From Adiantum capillus-veneris (Eukaryota; Streptophyta; Polypodiopsida; Polypodiales; Pteridaceae), in the NCBI GenBank assembly GCA_014529385.2, contig CM043959.1, positions 8,273,526-8,337,525 of the forward strand: a DNA stretch of 64,000 nucleotides, given 5' to 3'. Both the position numbers and the translations under genes were made by a program. The notes below the pieces were generated by a model. It was not told the DNA's origin and did not search any database. It saw only the letters and a list, made by a program, of their open reading frames with translations. Shown here piece by piece: positions 43,151-55,008 of the stretch. Position 1 is the first letter of the stretch. Every line of letters begins with the position of its first letter.

Positions 43151-45012
43151 GTGCGACTAGTCCTAACTCCAATATGGGATCCCCCCCTCCCCCCCCCCCC
43201 CCTCCCCCAAAAAAATCATGTGGCATCCCAACCATCATCCAACCCTACCCCTAATGTCATGCGGGCTTATCAACACAAGGCCTTAGGCAAGTCGTGCCAA
43301 ATGTTTGAAGAGGAAAGAAGCCGCCAACGAGGAGGTTGTGCTACAAAACTAGGCCATAGCAAAGAATCCCAAAGCCTCAAAGAAGAAGGGCAACATCGAC
43401 TTGAGAGATGATGACGATGGAGACAACATAAAAAGCAAGTGGAAAGACTAGTGGGTGGACTAAATCATTCATGCTTGGGGGGCATGAATGAGGAGTTCAA
43501 TAATCCTAGGAAGCAAGGGATTAATTTGTGGGCAAAGGTGGCTACTAAACTAGCTGCCACTTAACCTCATTTTGTTAAATATAACAGTTTTGTTTTGCAA
43601 AAAGTAGCAAGCAGTGCTACAACTTTGCAGGCAGGACGAAGCCCACAACTCAATTTTTGGAAATGAGAGGAGGAACGTATGCAAATGGTTCAACACAATG
43701 GATGATTACTGCTCAGTAGAGTCACTATTACTCCTGTTAGCCATGCTTCTTCATCAACAATGGAGGAAGCCAATTGGTGACAACACAAAAGAAAATGCCA
43801 CCCCACATCAAGAGAAGACCCAACCCACCCTATCTACAAGATTTAAAGACACTCTGAAGTACGAGGAGTCTTTGGTCAAGATGACTAGTACAGGGAAACT
43901 TCTCTTGGAGCATCTCAAGGAGATCTCTAGTCAGAATATTGCCTTGGAGAAGGTGTGGCTCAACATACTAGCAGTAATGCGTATGACTATGAGTGACTTT
44001 TTAAAGGAGTCCAGGGGCGAGTGACAAGTAGCTTTAGAATTTTCATGATTCCAAGCTTTCAATTTTTCAAATTTTTGCTGTAATTTTTCATAGCTTTCCA
44101 TGTTCCAAAGCTTTCAAATTTTATTGACATGCATCCCAAGGGTATTGTAAAGGTTCAAGGTTTTAAAGTATGATAAAAAAGTTGTAAATTTAGGTAGACT
44201 ATCACTAAATATGTTGTATTTTTTCTACCATTGAAGGATTTGATGGCCATATTCAAGGAAATGGCTCTCTATTGTGCATGGTTGTGCTCTTTAGCCATCT
44301 ATCGATTGCTAAAGGAGCCCAACTTTTGCAATGATGATTCCATACTGCAAACTTGGTTGCATGTTACCAAGTGCATGGCACGGTTTGTAAGACTTAAGAA
44401 GAGTTCCAACTGAAGGAGGGGTCACGAATGACAAAAACGAGTATGGGCATACCCACGTACACAAGGCTTTATTCTATGCTATCTCCCAAGGGCTTATAAT
44501 GCTAGCATGCGCAAGAGGAGTCTAAGGATCAACAAAAAATAAACCTTGAATTACCTTTGTGGGAAGCTTGCACCATTCATGCAAAAGAGATCCACCAACT
44601 TCCGCATGGCTGCGCCAATTGAAGATACAATGTCCATCGCTCTTAGCATGATTGCTACAGGAGATGGACTCTTGGGCCTTGGTGACACTTATGAATGTTC
44701 CAAGAGTACATCGTGTGGAATTGTGCTTGATTTTTGCAAGGAAATAATGAAATCTAGCCTTATATTTGCCATGAAGAATCTTTTGATATGGAGTGGGTGC
44801 AGGAGGCAAAAGCAGAACTAGCGAGTCATGGTGGGCGTGCGGTAGACGATCGAAGAGAAAATGCTACATTCGTGATGGAGATTCGGGCAACACGTGAAGT
44901 CAAAATAGAGGAAGCTATGGAACATGTTCAAGTCGGTGATGATGGAGGTGTCAATGACCTTGTATTTGTCTCTGAGAGGCAAGATAGTATTGCAAAGTCA
45001 ATGTACAAATAG
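43151..45012 (+). pseudogene. Series of unrecognised plus-strand frames
   Basis: Open stretches lie at 43151-43411 (Pro-rich start, then charged), 43614-44024 (136 codons, with W-F-N-T-M-D-D-Y and L-K-E-I-S-S-Q-N-I-A-L-E-K-V-W), 44231-44413 and 44788-45012. They are charged and look protein-like, suggesting a decayed multi-exon gene or a transposon gene. A C-rich run at about 43180-43201 sits in the first. No domain could be named. Immediately downstream (45132) is a CACTA-like terminus, so these frames may be host-side or from a neighbouring element. Confidence 0.25.
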
Positions 45013-45131
45013 CAGGCAAGGATGAATGTCGAAGCTATTTCTAGAAAAGCCACTTTAGAGAAAATGGATTCATCACCATCTTCAACTTAGATCTTTATAG
45101 CAAATGAATTCAGTTTAATAAAAAACTTATA

Positions 45132-45170
45132 CCACTATAAGAGGAAAGATTGAGAACCGCCGTTATTACC
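45132..45170. other. CACTA-type terminal sequence
   Basis: CACTATAAGAGGAAAGATTG, followed by short GCCG/TACCGC motifs, resembles a CACTA terminal and subterminal repeat. The partner end was not found. Confidence 0.4.
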
Positions 45171-45327
45171 GCAAATTAACAAATGAAACTGGAAGGAGAA
45201 AAATTGCATTGGCGGCAACGGTTTACTAGCAATAGACGGGGTAATAGTCACATATATATTTTTGCATCTATTATTGTGCCTTTTGTCACAAATATTATCG
45301 CTATACGGCTTATAAAAAATAAGGGTC

Positions 45328-45354
45328 TCATTTGGGCCAGTGGTCCAAATGAGC
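45328..45354. repeat. 27-bp near-perfect palindrome
   Basis: CTCATTTGG / CCAAATGAG arms with an inner CCA-G-TGG pair, so only three positions in 27 are unpaired. Confidence 0.85.
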
Positions 45355-46175
45355 ACCTTTATTTTTAACTTGCATAAAACATATGAAACATCAATTGCAT
45401 TTTGAAAAATGTAATGAAAAAAATAAACAATAGACTTAATTTGAATATACCTTACCTTGACAATTTAAAGTATAAAAAAGAAATAATTTTAAAAATACAA
45501 ATAAGATCAAATTTTAGCTGATTTGTATATACATGTGCTCATAGAGTTTTTTTATACCACATTTGCACTTTAAAAGAGGAATACAATTTTTTATATTTGT
45601 CAAAGTCCTCATATTCATCCAATAATGCATATGCATAATCACCTTGACTCTACACTAACCAAAACCAAATTAAATTAGTTAATAACTCAAACCAATTACT
45701 ACAATATGATTTGTCTACACTTACCACCTATAGAGGTCCGACTATTGACTCAAATTGCTCGTCTAAGAGATGTCACGATTCTCTAACAGCCATCACTAAG
45801 TATTGAATTTTGTGTGCCACTCTTGATCCGTGACCATCTCTCTCATCAGGGGCTAAGAGTGACATTTTCCTAAGTTAGCAAATAACAAAAGAAACTCATA
45901 AACTAAAACACTTTGTTCACCGGTTTAGGATCCAATTTATAAGAACTTACATATTTGACTACTTTGCCTCCTGAACCATAGTGTGTGGGAGTTTGTCTAG
46001 CCTGAGAATTGCATTGCTGACGATAGGATGAGCTTGTTGCAACTTGTTCATACTTTCTCTGCATTGCCCACTCCCACTCCTCATCTGCCATGTTTTCGCC
46101 ATGATAGATCCTGTCTGGATTTGTAACATACCTTGTTGGCCGTTGCATGCCATACACTTGATTGCTTGTTTTTCA
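45355..46175. other. AT-rich; minus frame 45903-46157 of unknown nature
   Basis: The minus frame (84 codons) is hydrophilic with many Gln and Ser. Its distance from a CACTA-type end makes a CACTA second-gene fragment possible, but I see no conserved motif. Confidence 0.25.
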
Positions 46176-46176
46176 A

Positions 46177-46208
<32 letters not shown>

Positions 46209-46216
46209 TATATATA
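46176..46216. repeat. (AT)n microsatellite, palindromic
   Basis: About 40 bp of AT repeats with one AA interruption. Confidence 0.9.
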
Positions 46217-46240
46217 GCCCTCCAACCAATGCAATGAGAA

Positions 46241-46702
46241 ATGCTCATCGGGGGCATTTGGAAATTGAGCATGCAACACTGTCTTGATGTAGCGTGCATG
46301 ACCATGCTATTGATATGTGAATTTTACAAGACAATTCTTATACGTCGAATGTATAAGAATCTGAAGATGACGTTGAAACACCTTGTCTTGTGCTATACCA
46401 AAGTCCACTTTGCTGCCATACTTTACTCTCTAGTAGCATCTATGGATCCGTCAGTGTCCTCATCCTGTGCATCTAGAGAGGCATGCTCTAAAATAGGGGG
46501 CACCGTCCCCGTCCACTACCAAAGCAAGCAAATCCATAGGATTCCCCGCCACTCCACTTATCACAATGCTCGCTTCCCTGAGATGAAGGTTGATGCACGT
46601 TGCCAAAAGAAGTTTTTCAACGAGCTGTGGATTGTCCACAATGCTCGAGTGAAGCAGGAGTCAAATGGAATGGCATGGGGCCCTGTGATGAAAGGAGTGT
46701 GA
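46241..46702 (+). other. Unrecognised open frame, 153 codons
   Basis: Open from 46241 to 46702. The last third is protein-like (D-A-R-C-Q-K-K-F-F-N-E-L-W). No family recognised. The minus strand is also open across part of it. Low confidence as a gene. Confidence 0.2.
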
Positions 46703-47142
46703 GGCCTTGCAGCCGAAAGAGAATAGGTTGATAAGATGAGACTGTGGAAAGAGGTGTCATTGGTGTGAGGCTCTAGATGTATGGAGTCCCTCCCTAGTTC
46801 TCCCATGGCATTGATTTCTTAGAAAAAATGTAGTCCGCAAGTTGTTGTGGAGTGTAGCATCCAAACAATGGAGGTACTCATCCCGCAAAGAGAGTACATG
46901 CTGGAGGTCTGGATCTACCAATAGAAAATGAACCTAGGTAGATAGGCTAGCACCTTTGTAGGTGTAAGACAACCATGCCTTTTCAAGATTCAAGTCCACT
47001 GGAGGCAACTTCCTCACTGGATGGGGGCCCATCTGGGAGGTGAACAAACCAAAGGAAGAATGACTAGGTTTCTCTTCAGTAGGTGGTCTCTCATCCGATA
47101 TCTACATTAAAGGTAGGAAAGTCTTTAGACATAAGTAGGGGA
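46703..47142. other. No feature recognised
   Basis: About 440 bases between an unassigned frame and a copia LTR remnant. Confidence 0.4.
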
Positions 47143-48035
47143 TGTTGAGATGTAAAGATAAAGATAGAGAGAGAGGTACACAAACAAGACAAGAGACACA
47201 CCACGTACACCCCCAAAGACTGATTCATATTGATGAAAAGATACATATGTATAGGTGAGACCAAGCTGAGTAGAGTGAGCCACATATAGATCCAACACCC
47301 CCACTTAAACAAAGGTCTCTAGATTTGGATGAAAAACCCTAAGGGATTTCAAGTTAAAAACCCAATCCCCTATACAAATGTGACAATATGAACCAACGAT
47401 AATGATGAGAAAGCACATTAGGTATCTATGTACAAATATACAAGTGACCAAGAGGTCACAATGTGCAAATGTGGAATGTGCACAATGTATGGTAGCTATT
47501 ATATTACAATGTGATATGTATAAAGTTACCATAGTAGCAGAGAGGCTAATCTAGAAAAAGTGAGGCTAAATCAACTCCAAGATCTGAGTGCAAGAGGATG
47601 AGGCATGACTCACTGAGGCCTTTGGAAAGAATTTATGAAAACCTCTGGTCACTTGAAAAGTGTTTAATCATGATAGTGCCCTTGTGTACTTTATATTGGA
47701 CATAATGATAATGCATAGAAATATGATATGACTTGTTATGTTGAACATAGTCTTTTGCAAGACTAATAGCGGTCTGGTTATCATACCACAAGGGTGTGCT
47801 AGAAAGACTATAATGACCAATATCAACCAGCATTTGTCAAAGCCAAATCATCTCACGAGATGCAAGTGATATGGAAATATATTCAGACTTAGTCGTAGAA
47901 ACTATAACACTGTGTTTTTTCTTACTGGTCCAAGAAAGAAGACAATCATTTAAAAACAAGCAATTGCCACTAGTAGATCACATAGAGAAATGTGAACTCG
48001 TCCAATCTACATTTGTGTAACCCAAAAGAGAGAGA
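47143..48035 (-). mobile_element. 5'-truncated copia remnant, same family as the element at 13.2-18.7 kb
   Basis: On the minus strand the RNase H end (about 48035-47630) is followed by the 3' module and an LTR of 155 bp (47143-47297, TGTTG...CAACA). The RNase H reads L-V-D-I-G-H-Y-S-L-S-S-T-P-L and I-S-L-A-K-D-Y-V-Q-H-N-K-S, nearly identical in order to the young copia. Stops (for example in the S-M-x-S-T-S-G segment) and many substitutions show it is much older. Everything upstream of RNase H is missing. Confidence 0.88.
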
Positions 48036-48669
48036 ATGAAGCTTTGTAAAATTCAACCTTTGAGGGTCGTGAGGATTCCTCTAAGCCTCGCCATCAAATT
48101 TCAACCTTTGACACAACAATTTTGAGCTAAGATTTCTCTCTCTCCCCATTTTGATATACAAACATCAAAAGTTACATCTGTAAAAGAGGCTTGCACTCAA
48201 TCATCATAATACGCATACAAATTTGTGCCTATTTCCATTGTGTAGGCTCGTGAAATCATTCTCTACATCATTTTTTTAATCAATCATCATCATATTCGTT
48301 CTCATATCATGTTTGTCATTTGTGGGAGTTTGTCTAGACATTGCAGTCACTCCAATGCTCCTTGACAACAGACATCTAGCACACTATCTTTTCTCTAGGT
48401 CCTCTCTACCTGTCTTCTTGGGCTTTGGGGTTTCTTTTGCACTTTCTATACTATTGTTATTGGGTATTTGGGGGGGTCTTTGGGTCTTTGCCCTCTTTTC
48501 CTTTCTTGCCCATATATTTACCAGACACATAGGGTCGAGAGGAAGGGATCTACAAATTAGAGTGATTGAGAGGGGTGCATGTAATTGTGGGGCGTCCATT
48601 GTTGCATCAAGGGAGGTAGCACTTTTATTAGAGATTGAATTTGTTGAGTTTCTATGATTCAACACAAGG
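48036..48669. other. No confident gene; 48313-48657 open on both strands
   Basis: The plus frame 48313-48657 has a hydrophobic central stretch (F-A-L-S-I-L-L-L-L-G-I-W) but no recognisable family, and the reverse strand is open too. I do not call it a gene. Confidence 0.3.
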
Positions 48670-48850
48670 GGAGATGGGTAGCTCACATGGCCTTAAGGGT
48701 GAATGCGTGGGTTCAATACCTGTGCGGGACACATGGAGGAGGCTATGATTTTTGTGTAGGTAACTTGTAGATCCACGTGGATAGATGAGGGCCATACATC
48801 CCTCAGCTTGTTTCGTGTTACTTATGGACGTGGGAGAGAGTGCTAGGAAT
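48670..48850 (+). mobile_element. SINE-like sequence with tRNA-type promoter boxes
   Basis: TAGCTCACATGG (48679-48690) fits a Pol III A box and GGTTCAATACC (48710-48720) a B box, the arrangement of a tRNA-derived SINE head. The gap between the boxes is shorter than in a tRNA. The 3' end was not defined. Confidence 0.4.
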
Positions 48851-50394
48851 CATTATTGGTGAGTGCACTCTCAATTTGAGCCATGAATTCATAAGAGCTC
48901 CAAGCACATTCCAAAAGGTACATAGTCAGTATACATCAAGATTTTAGACCTATCCAAAGGCATTGAACTTAAAGAGACCCAATTTATCCTAATAAAACTC
49001 AACTAGAGTTGTCCCATTTTTATCAATTTCAGGCCAAAAAAAACCCTAAACTTGGTCAATCTAGAGATATGTGTACACCCTGACATGTATGAGAGGTATG
49101 TTCTAAACCATTTGAGGATGCATGGTAATGCTAGAATCCATCCACATAGAGCATGAAACAAACACATAGATGACTCATAGGACGGGTTGAGACCCAGAAA
49201 AACGAGTTCAATCCATGTCACCAATTTTTTTATTGTTTAGTTTCCAACAGCTTGGCTATGATGTTTTTAACCTACCTATCAAGTCTCACTTGACCTGGAT
49301 ATGATTTGACCAACAAACAATCATTTTTGCCATTTTAGTGAATGAAAACCCTAGATTAATGAGCCTAATTTGTAATCCAGTGCTCCATTTGCCACCAATC
49401 TCGATACACGAGCTCTAAGCACCATCTAGAAAATAGCCGTGAATTCCAATGTCAAAAACTGAGCGCAGAGCATGAGCCAGGTAGTATTGTTGTTTTTGAA
49501 AGAAGCCTCAAAGTGAGCACAACACTCTACAAACAATGACTGCAACATAATGTGACATCAAGGGATGCCTCTCCCACTTTCAAAATCATAAGGCAACAAC
49601 TACAGAAAGATAAGGAAGAGTCATTGAGCCTAGATATGATGTGGAGAAGGGAGATGTTTGATACTAGGATACTTGAAGGGAAACTTCCCATTACAATTCA
49701 TGAGAGCCAAGGATAGTATGAGAGTGTTTCTATTGCTTTCTCAAGGATGCTGCAGACATACGATGCCCTTAGTTCTCTGGGTGTTGATGGGGTTCAATTT
49801 CTTGTTGTAGGTATCACTAAGAGCTATGTTTCTCTTGCGGATTGGGGGGCATTGCAACTATGGTAGGAGCTACAATGTTTGCAAGCTCAGCATGCATGTA
49901 AGGCTTATGCAGGGGCTCTAACAACATCTACACATGACATGAATTCTATACATGCATTGGCCTTCTTTGAAACTCGAGATGTGCAAGGAGCTTGGGGTCA
50001 CAGTATCAGCTCATAGTTATGAGGATGTGATTGGTGTAACAATTATTCTGCATCTTTGATATGTCCTAACATGGGGAAGGCACAAATCGCTTATGAAGAA
50101 GAAGAGAGGTTTAACGTTATAAGAAGCTATACCAAGAGACCTCAAAGATCTATCCATTATCTCAAGACCTCTTAACCAAGAGGCAAATGACATAACCAAT
50201 TTTCTTATGGAGATTGGTGCTTGAGCCTCGCCAAGTTGAATCTTTCTAAATCAACTGCACTAACAAAGTCATGCATGTTTCCTCAAATGCTCAACTCTGA
50301 ATTTTCAAAAAACAGTTCTAGTTTCACTGAGCAGGATGTTAAAGATATTTCTATGATAATAATGCATGTTGTATAGGAAATAGAAGAGGCATCA
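48851..50394. other. No gene recognised; decayed coding-like patches
   Basis: From about 49600 plus-strand codon-like patches appear but without named motifs. Possibly the 5' part of the copia remnant that is recognisable from 51.09 kb. Confidence 0.3.
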
Positions 50395-50709
50395 TTGACA
50401 AGTATACCAAATGCTATCTCGGCTAGTTCTAAATCCTATGCAAAAGGAGGGTCATTAGAGGCATTTGTACAACACTTAAAGTGCACTATGAAAATGGATA
50501 TGGAAGCCATGGAAATAGGTGGTGATGAGTCACTTGCAAGAATGCTATCATTTCAGTTAGAGCAAGAGATATTGGGATTTTTTCCTAGAATGAATTCTAG
50601 TCAAGTTTTATTGTGTGGCAATAATCCAATGGAGTTATGGTGGGCTTTGGAAAAGAGACGAGTCTCTTTGTACAAGCATGCTCTAAAGGGTTTTATAAAA
50701 TGCCTCTAG
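50395..50709 (+). other. Unrecognised frame within a tandem duplication
   Basis: 104 codons, with a C-terminal part reading E-L-W-W-A-L-E-K-R-R-V-S-L-Y-K-H-A. That part is duplicated about 205 bp downstream with a stop-laden second copy. Family unknown. Confidence 0.25.
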
Positions 50710-50985
50710 CCTATTTAATTGTGAGGAATACAAGCAAGATGGGATATCAAAGGGAGAGAAGAAACTTAGAGCATGAATGAATTTTTTCCTAGAATGAATT
50801 CTAGTCAAGTTTTATTGTGTGTTAATAAGTTGATGGAGTTATGGTGGGCTTTCGAAAAGAGGGGGGTCTCTTTGTACGAGCATGCTCTAAAGGGATTTAT
50901 AAAATACCTGTAGCCTATCAAATTGTGAGGAATACAGGCAAGATGCGTTATCAAAGGTAGAAAAGAAACTTAGAATACAAACACC
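50582..50985. repeat. Tandem duplication, unit about 205 bp
   Basis: cctagaatgaattctagtca at 50583 recurs near 50790, and the following 190 bp match with scattered substitutions. Confidence 0.75.
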
Positions 50986-51074
50986 TTGCATGCAAGATTC
51001 AAGTCTACCTTAGAGACAACCATAGCCTCAGTGCAGTAGGGCTCAAACAGATCTACATGCCATCTTAGCTAGTG

Positions 51075-51590
51075 GGACTTCTGTCATCATTTGTGACATC
51101 TATCACATACCAGGCCTTAGTCAACATATCCTTTCACTTACTACAGCCATATCTACAAGGTCCTCCATTGAGTTTTTCCATGACTTCTATGTCACACTTC
51201 AAACTCCCTAGTGGAAAATTTGAAATCCTCAAGCTCCCTCAAAAGAATCGCTTGTATCTGATTCCAATCACCCAATCTGGCCATGTTGCTATGGTATATT
51301 TGACTTCAACTATCTCTCTACACTTAACCAAAGCAACATCTAACCCTCATGAGGCATTACAAGCTTGGGCATATCAATGGTCCCACACTCCATCTCATGG
51401 CCAATAATCAACTATGCTTATGCCTAACACCAAACATGTCACCTATTGATATGTGTGAAGGTTGCGTCTTGGGTACAACAAGTCACAAGTCCTTCCATCG
51501 ATACATGACACAAACTTATCATCTGAGTCAAATGGTCCATAGTAAGTTATGTGAACCCATGGAGTCGTTATAGTAGATTTAGGTGTTCTT
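51075..51590 (+). pseudogene. Copia protease end and pre-integrase remnant
   Basis: Near 51092 the plus strand reads C-D-I-Y-H-I-P-G-L-S-Q-H-I-L-S-L, the usual end of copia protease. At 51349-51573 it reads L-G-H-I-N then L-H-L-M-A-N-N-Q-L and M-C-E-G-C-V-L-G, the integrase-preceding HHCC region, then V-H-S-K-L-C-E-P-M-E-S. Frames change between these parts. This is a different copia family from the one at 13.2 kb. It ends where a LINE tail begins. Confidence 0.65.
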
Positions 51591-51594
51591 GTAG

Positions 51595-52080
51595 AGACTG
51601 ATCACTGCCTCTCTTCCTTGTGGTGAGCTGCTGTTGAAAAAAGGCATCTCCAATGGTAGATGCCCAGCTTGTCAAGCCAGGGAGACTATCAAACATACTT
51701 TTTCAAACTACAAAAATGTAAGGGACTAGTGGTTTTATATAATTCAGCATACACAGCCTTGAATTCCTGTCAAGTTGTCTGTCTTTACTTTTGAATTGTG
51801 CTGCAAACTCCCCGATGCAGCCTAAGATTTTTGTATGAAGTCACTGAGAGTTTTGCTCTTGTTCTTTATTTGGAATGCCAGGAATTATTCTTGCTTTGAA
51901 AAAGTCTCCCTATGCAAGGTCACTATACATTGGGAAATTATCCCAAAAAAAATGTGGGAAGACTATGTCAGTATCTCAAACGACAAGTTGCGAGATAACT
52001 TTATACTAGTTATGAGGTTATTATGGACCCAAAAAAGACTTCATGTAATGTGAAGTAATGTAAATACACATATCAACAAC
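51595..52080 (+). pseudogene. LINE 3' remnant: RT-type zinc finger and tail
   Basis: Reads L-L-K-K-G-I-S-N-G-R-C-P-A-C, then R-E-T-I-K-H-T-F near 51625-51710, the zinc-finger region that closes plant LINE ORF2. At 51835-52053 it reads L-L-F-F-I-W-N-A-R-N-Y-S-C-F. Stops separate the parts. The tail runs into a short (AG)n run at about 52080. Confidence 0.6.
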
Positions 52081-52474
52081 AGAGAGAGAGAGATAGCTAT
52101 TGAAGCTTCCTTGCATTCCTAGGTTTAAAATCTACTCTCAAGACTCTAATTTTGACTCTTATAAACTCTATACAGCATACCACGAGACCTTGGTGTTCAA
52201 CAACCAGCTAATCTACAGAAACACGAGGGCAACATTTTGATGCCTTAAAGCACCTTGAATACAAGGAGATACATTAGTAAGCCTATCCTTTACAAAGCGT
52301 GCAGAAAAACAACAAAAAACTTCAATGGCAGCAGAAACTGAGGATATAAATGATGTACGTAATACAAGCAGTTGAGAGTGTGATGTAGTGTCAAGAGTGC
52401 AGGCCGGTGGTTGTTGCAAAGATTCACTGTTTGGCTTCTAGATGTTCATCTGCTTCAGCGTCAGTGCATTCCTC

Positions 52475-52479
<5 letters not shown>

Positions 52480-52519
<40 letters not shown>
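52480..52519. repeat. (CT)n microsatellite
   Basis: About 20 CT units. Confidence 0.95.
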
Positions 52520-52524
<5 letters not shown>

Positions 52525-52929
52525 TCTATCAAGAGATTCACATCTTAAAATTGAGCATGTTCAACTCATGCACCATTTTTTTGTGGCTACTATTGAATTC
52601 TTAAAATCAAGCCTCTTCAACTCATGTGCCACTATTTTTAGGGCTACTACTGACTTCTCATGCAACTTTGGAACTTGAACTCTTAGACCTATGTCACACA
52701 CGGACACGGACATAGTGTACATAGATCCTGGTTTGTATTGTGAATTTCCCAATACTCACTTGATCATTGGCAGAAACTCCTCCATGACTACCTCAACCTC
52801 CTATAAGACACCTCTTTGAGAGCAACCCTACTTGCTTTGGTTTACATTAAATGTTGGCTTGCTTGCTATCGTGGCCAAGAACCCATAGCCGATTGTTAGT
52901 AAAATGCAGGATTAGAATTTTTTCATATT

Positions 52930-54660
52930 GATCGTTTGTTATCGAGATGGTTATTATTCCATGGATTTTCTCCATGATGCCATGATGTGTTTCCATGATG
53001 ATCACAAGTTGTTCGTACTAATAGTTTCATTGTTGATATGGTTATAATTCCATGGAGTTGTTCCATGATACCATGATGTGTTCCCATGATGATTAAAAGT
53101 AGTCTATACTGATCGTTCAATTTATTGATATTGATATGGTTATTATTCCATGGAGTTTTTCATGATTCCATGATGTGTTTCCACGATGATTAAAAGTCAT
53201 TTGTAGTAGTGATCGTTCATTTTATTGATATGGTTATTATTCCGTAGAGTTGTTTTGTGATAGCATGACGTATTTTCATGGTGATTAATTAGAACTTGTT
53301 CGTATTGGTGATTCATTACTGACATGATTTTGATTTATAGAGTTGTCTCATGATGCCATGATACATTTTCATGATGATTAAAAATCATTCGTATTGATTG
53401 TATTTCTTTGAGATGATTATTCTTCCATGGAGCTGTTCCATGATGCCGTGATGCTTTTCCATGATGATTAGAAGTTGTTTTCATTGATCTTTCCTCACTA
53501 ATATGATCATTATTTGATAGAGTTTTTTCATGATTGCATGATATGTTTTCATGATTAGAAGTCATTTATATTGATCGTTCATTATTGAGATGATTATTAT
53601 TCCATGAAGTTGTTTCATGATATCATGATGCATTTTCATGGTGATTATAAATCATTCGTACAAATCATTTCTCATTGAGATGGTTATTCTTTTATGGAGT
53701 TATTCCATGATATCATTATATATTTCCATGGTGATTATAAGTTGTTTGTATGGATCATCTGTTACTAAGATGGTTATTCATTTATAGAGTTGTTCCATAA
53801 TACCATGATGTGTTTTCATGGTCATTTATTTACTGAGATAGTTATTATTTTATGGAGTTGTTCCATGAGACATGGTGTTTTTTCATAATGACTATAAGTC
53901 TTTTGTATAGAGCGTTTTCTAGTGAGATGATTATTATTCCATGGAGTTGTTCCACAATACCAATGCAGTTTTATGATGATTCCAAATTGCTTGTACTGAT
54001 TGTTTCTTATTGAGATGCTTTATTTTTCTGTAGCATTGTTTTTATGGATGACTCAGTATAATTGAGATGTTTTTTGTTAGATATATCCTTTGAATACGTT
54101 GGTTTCATTACATGATGATTCATTATGATTGAAATAATTATTGTTACATGAAGTCAATTCATTATACCATGTTGTTGTTTTATGTTCATTTGTAATGTTT
54201 AATATGACCATTTTATGATGTCATGATAGTGTTTCATGATATTTTATTATGTTTATTACCGTAGCTTTTTCATAATGATTCATGATGATGTTATGTTACT
54301 ATTTCACACTGACTCACAATGATTTGTATACTTGTTGCATGATGTCCTAGCACTCTTTCTCATGATGTATATTTGTTATGATGGAAAGAGTGATGCCATG
54401 GTACCTTTCCATGATAATTTGTGATGATTGAAATGATTATTATTTTATGGCTTTGCTTTATTATGCCATGATATTAGTTCATGTTCATTTGTAATGATTG
54501 AAATGATCATTTCATGAGGTCATGATATTGTTTTACTATATTATTTATTTGTAATGATTGTTTCATGATGTCATGATATCATTTCATTATCTTGTTTCAT
54601 GATATTTTTATATGTCTACTGTTTATTTCTTCATAGATTATCTCCATGACGTCGTTCCAT
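52930..54660 (+). repeat. Degenerate satellite, about 90-100 bp units rich in CCATGATG
   Basis: The phrase gatatggttattattccatggagttgttcc followed by atgatgccatgatg and ttccatgatgatta recurs about 15-18 times with growing divergence toward the right. The open frames across it are repeated His/Asn-rich peptides and not genes. Confidence 0.85.
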
Positions 54661-55008
54661 GGTGATTTATTTCGCATCAAGAAAAACTACATTGAATAGA
54701 GTCCATACAAATAAGAGATCCCCATGGTAAAATTTGAGTACCGGCTTTGTATATATGTGCACATGTTACATGTATTTCATGTTAATTAGATTTAATAATA
54801 TATACATGGATTTAATCTTGATTTAATATATTTTGTGTATTGAAGTATTACAAATCATCTCCAAATACAATATGTTACAAAAAGCCGTATACCCGTCATC
54901 TCATTATACATGCTATGAGAAAAGGAAACTAATGCTATCTAGCTACCGCTAGACTGATGTCATCTAATCAAACGTCTCATCGTATCCAAGTGGAGTATCT
55001 GTCGGATT
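54661..55008. other. AT-rich spacer between satellite and CACTA element
   Basis: About 350 bases. No TIR found, so the CACTA left boundary is unknown. Confidence 0.4.

Noticed and set aside
45132..46702. Complete CACTA element from 45132
   Set aside because: No transposase and no matching TAGTG end were found, so only the terminus-like sequence is reported.
48313..48657. Membrane protein gene
   Set aside because: A hydrophobic stretch is present but both strands are open, no family is recognised and no promoter-like context was seen.
53335..53565. His/Asn-rich frame on the minus strand in the satellite
   Set aside because: Product of the CATGATG-rich repeat.
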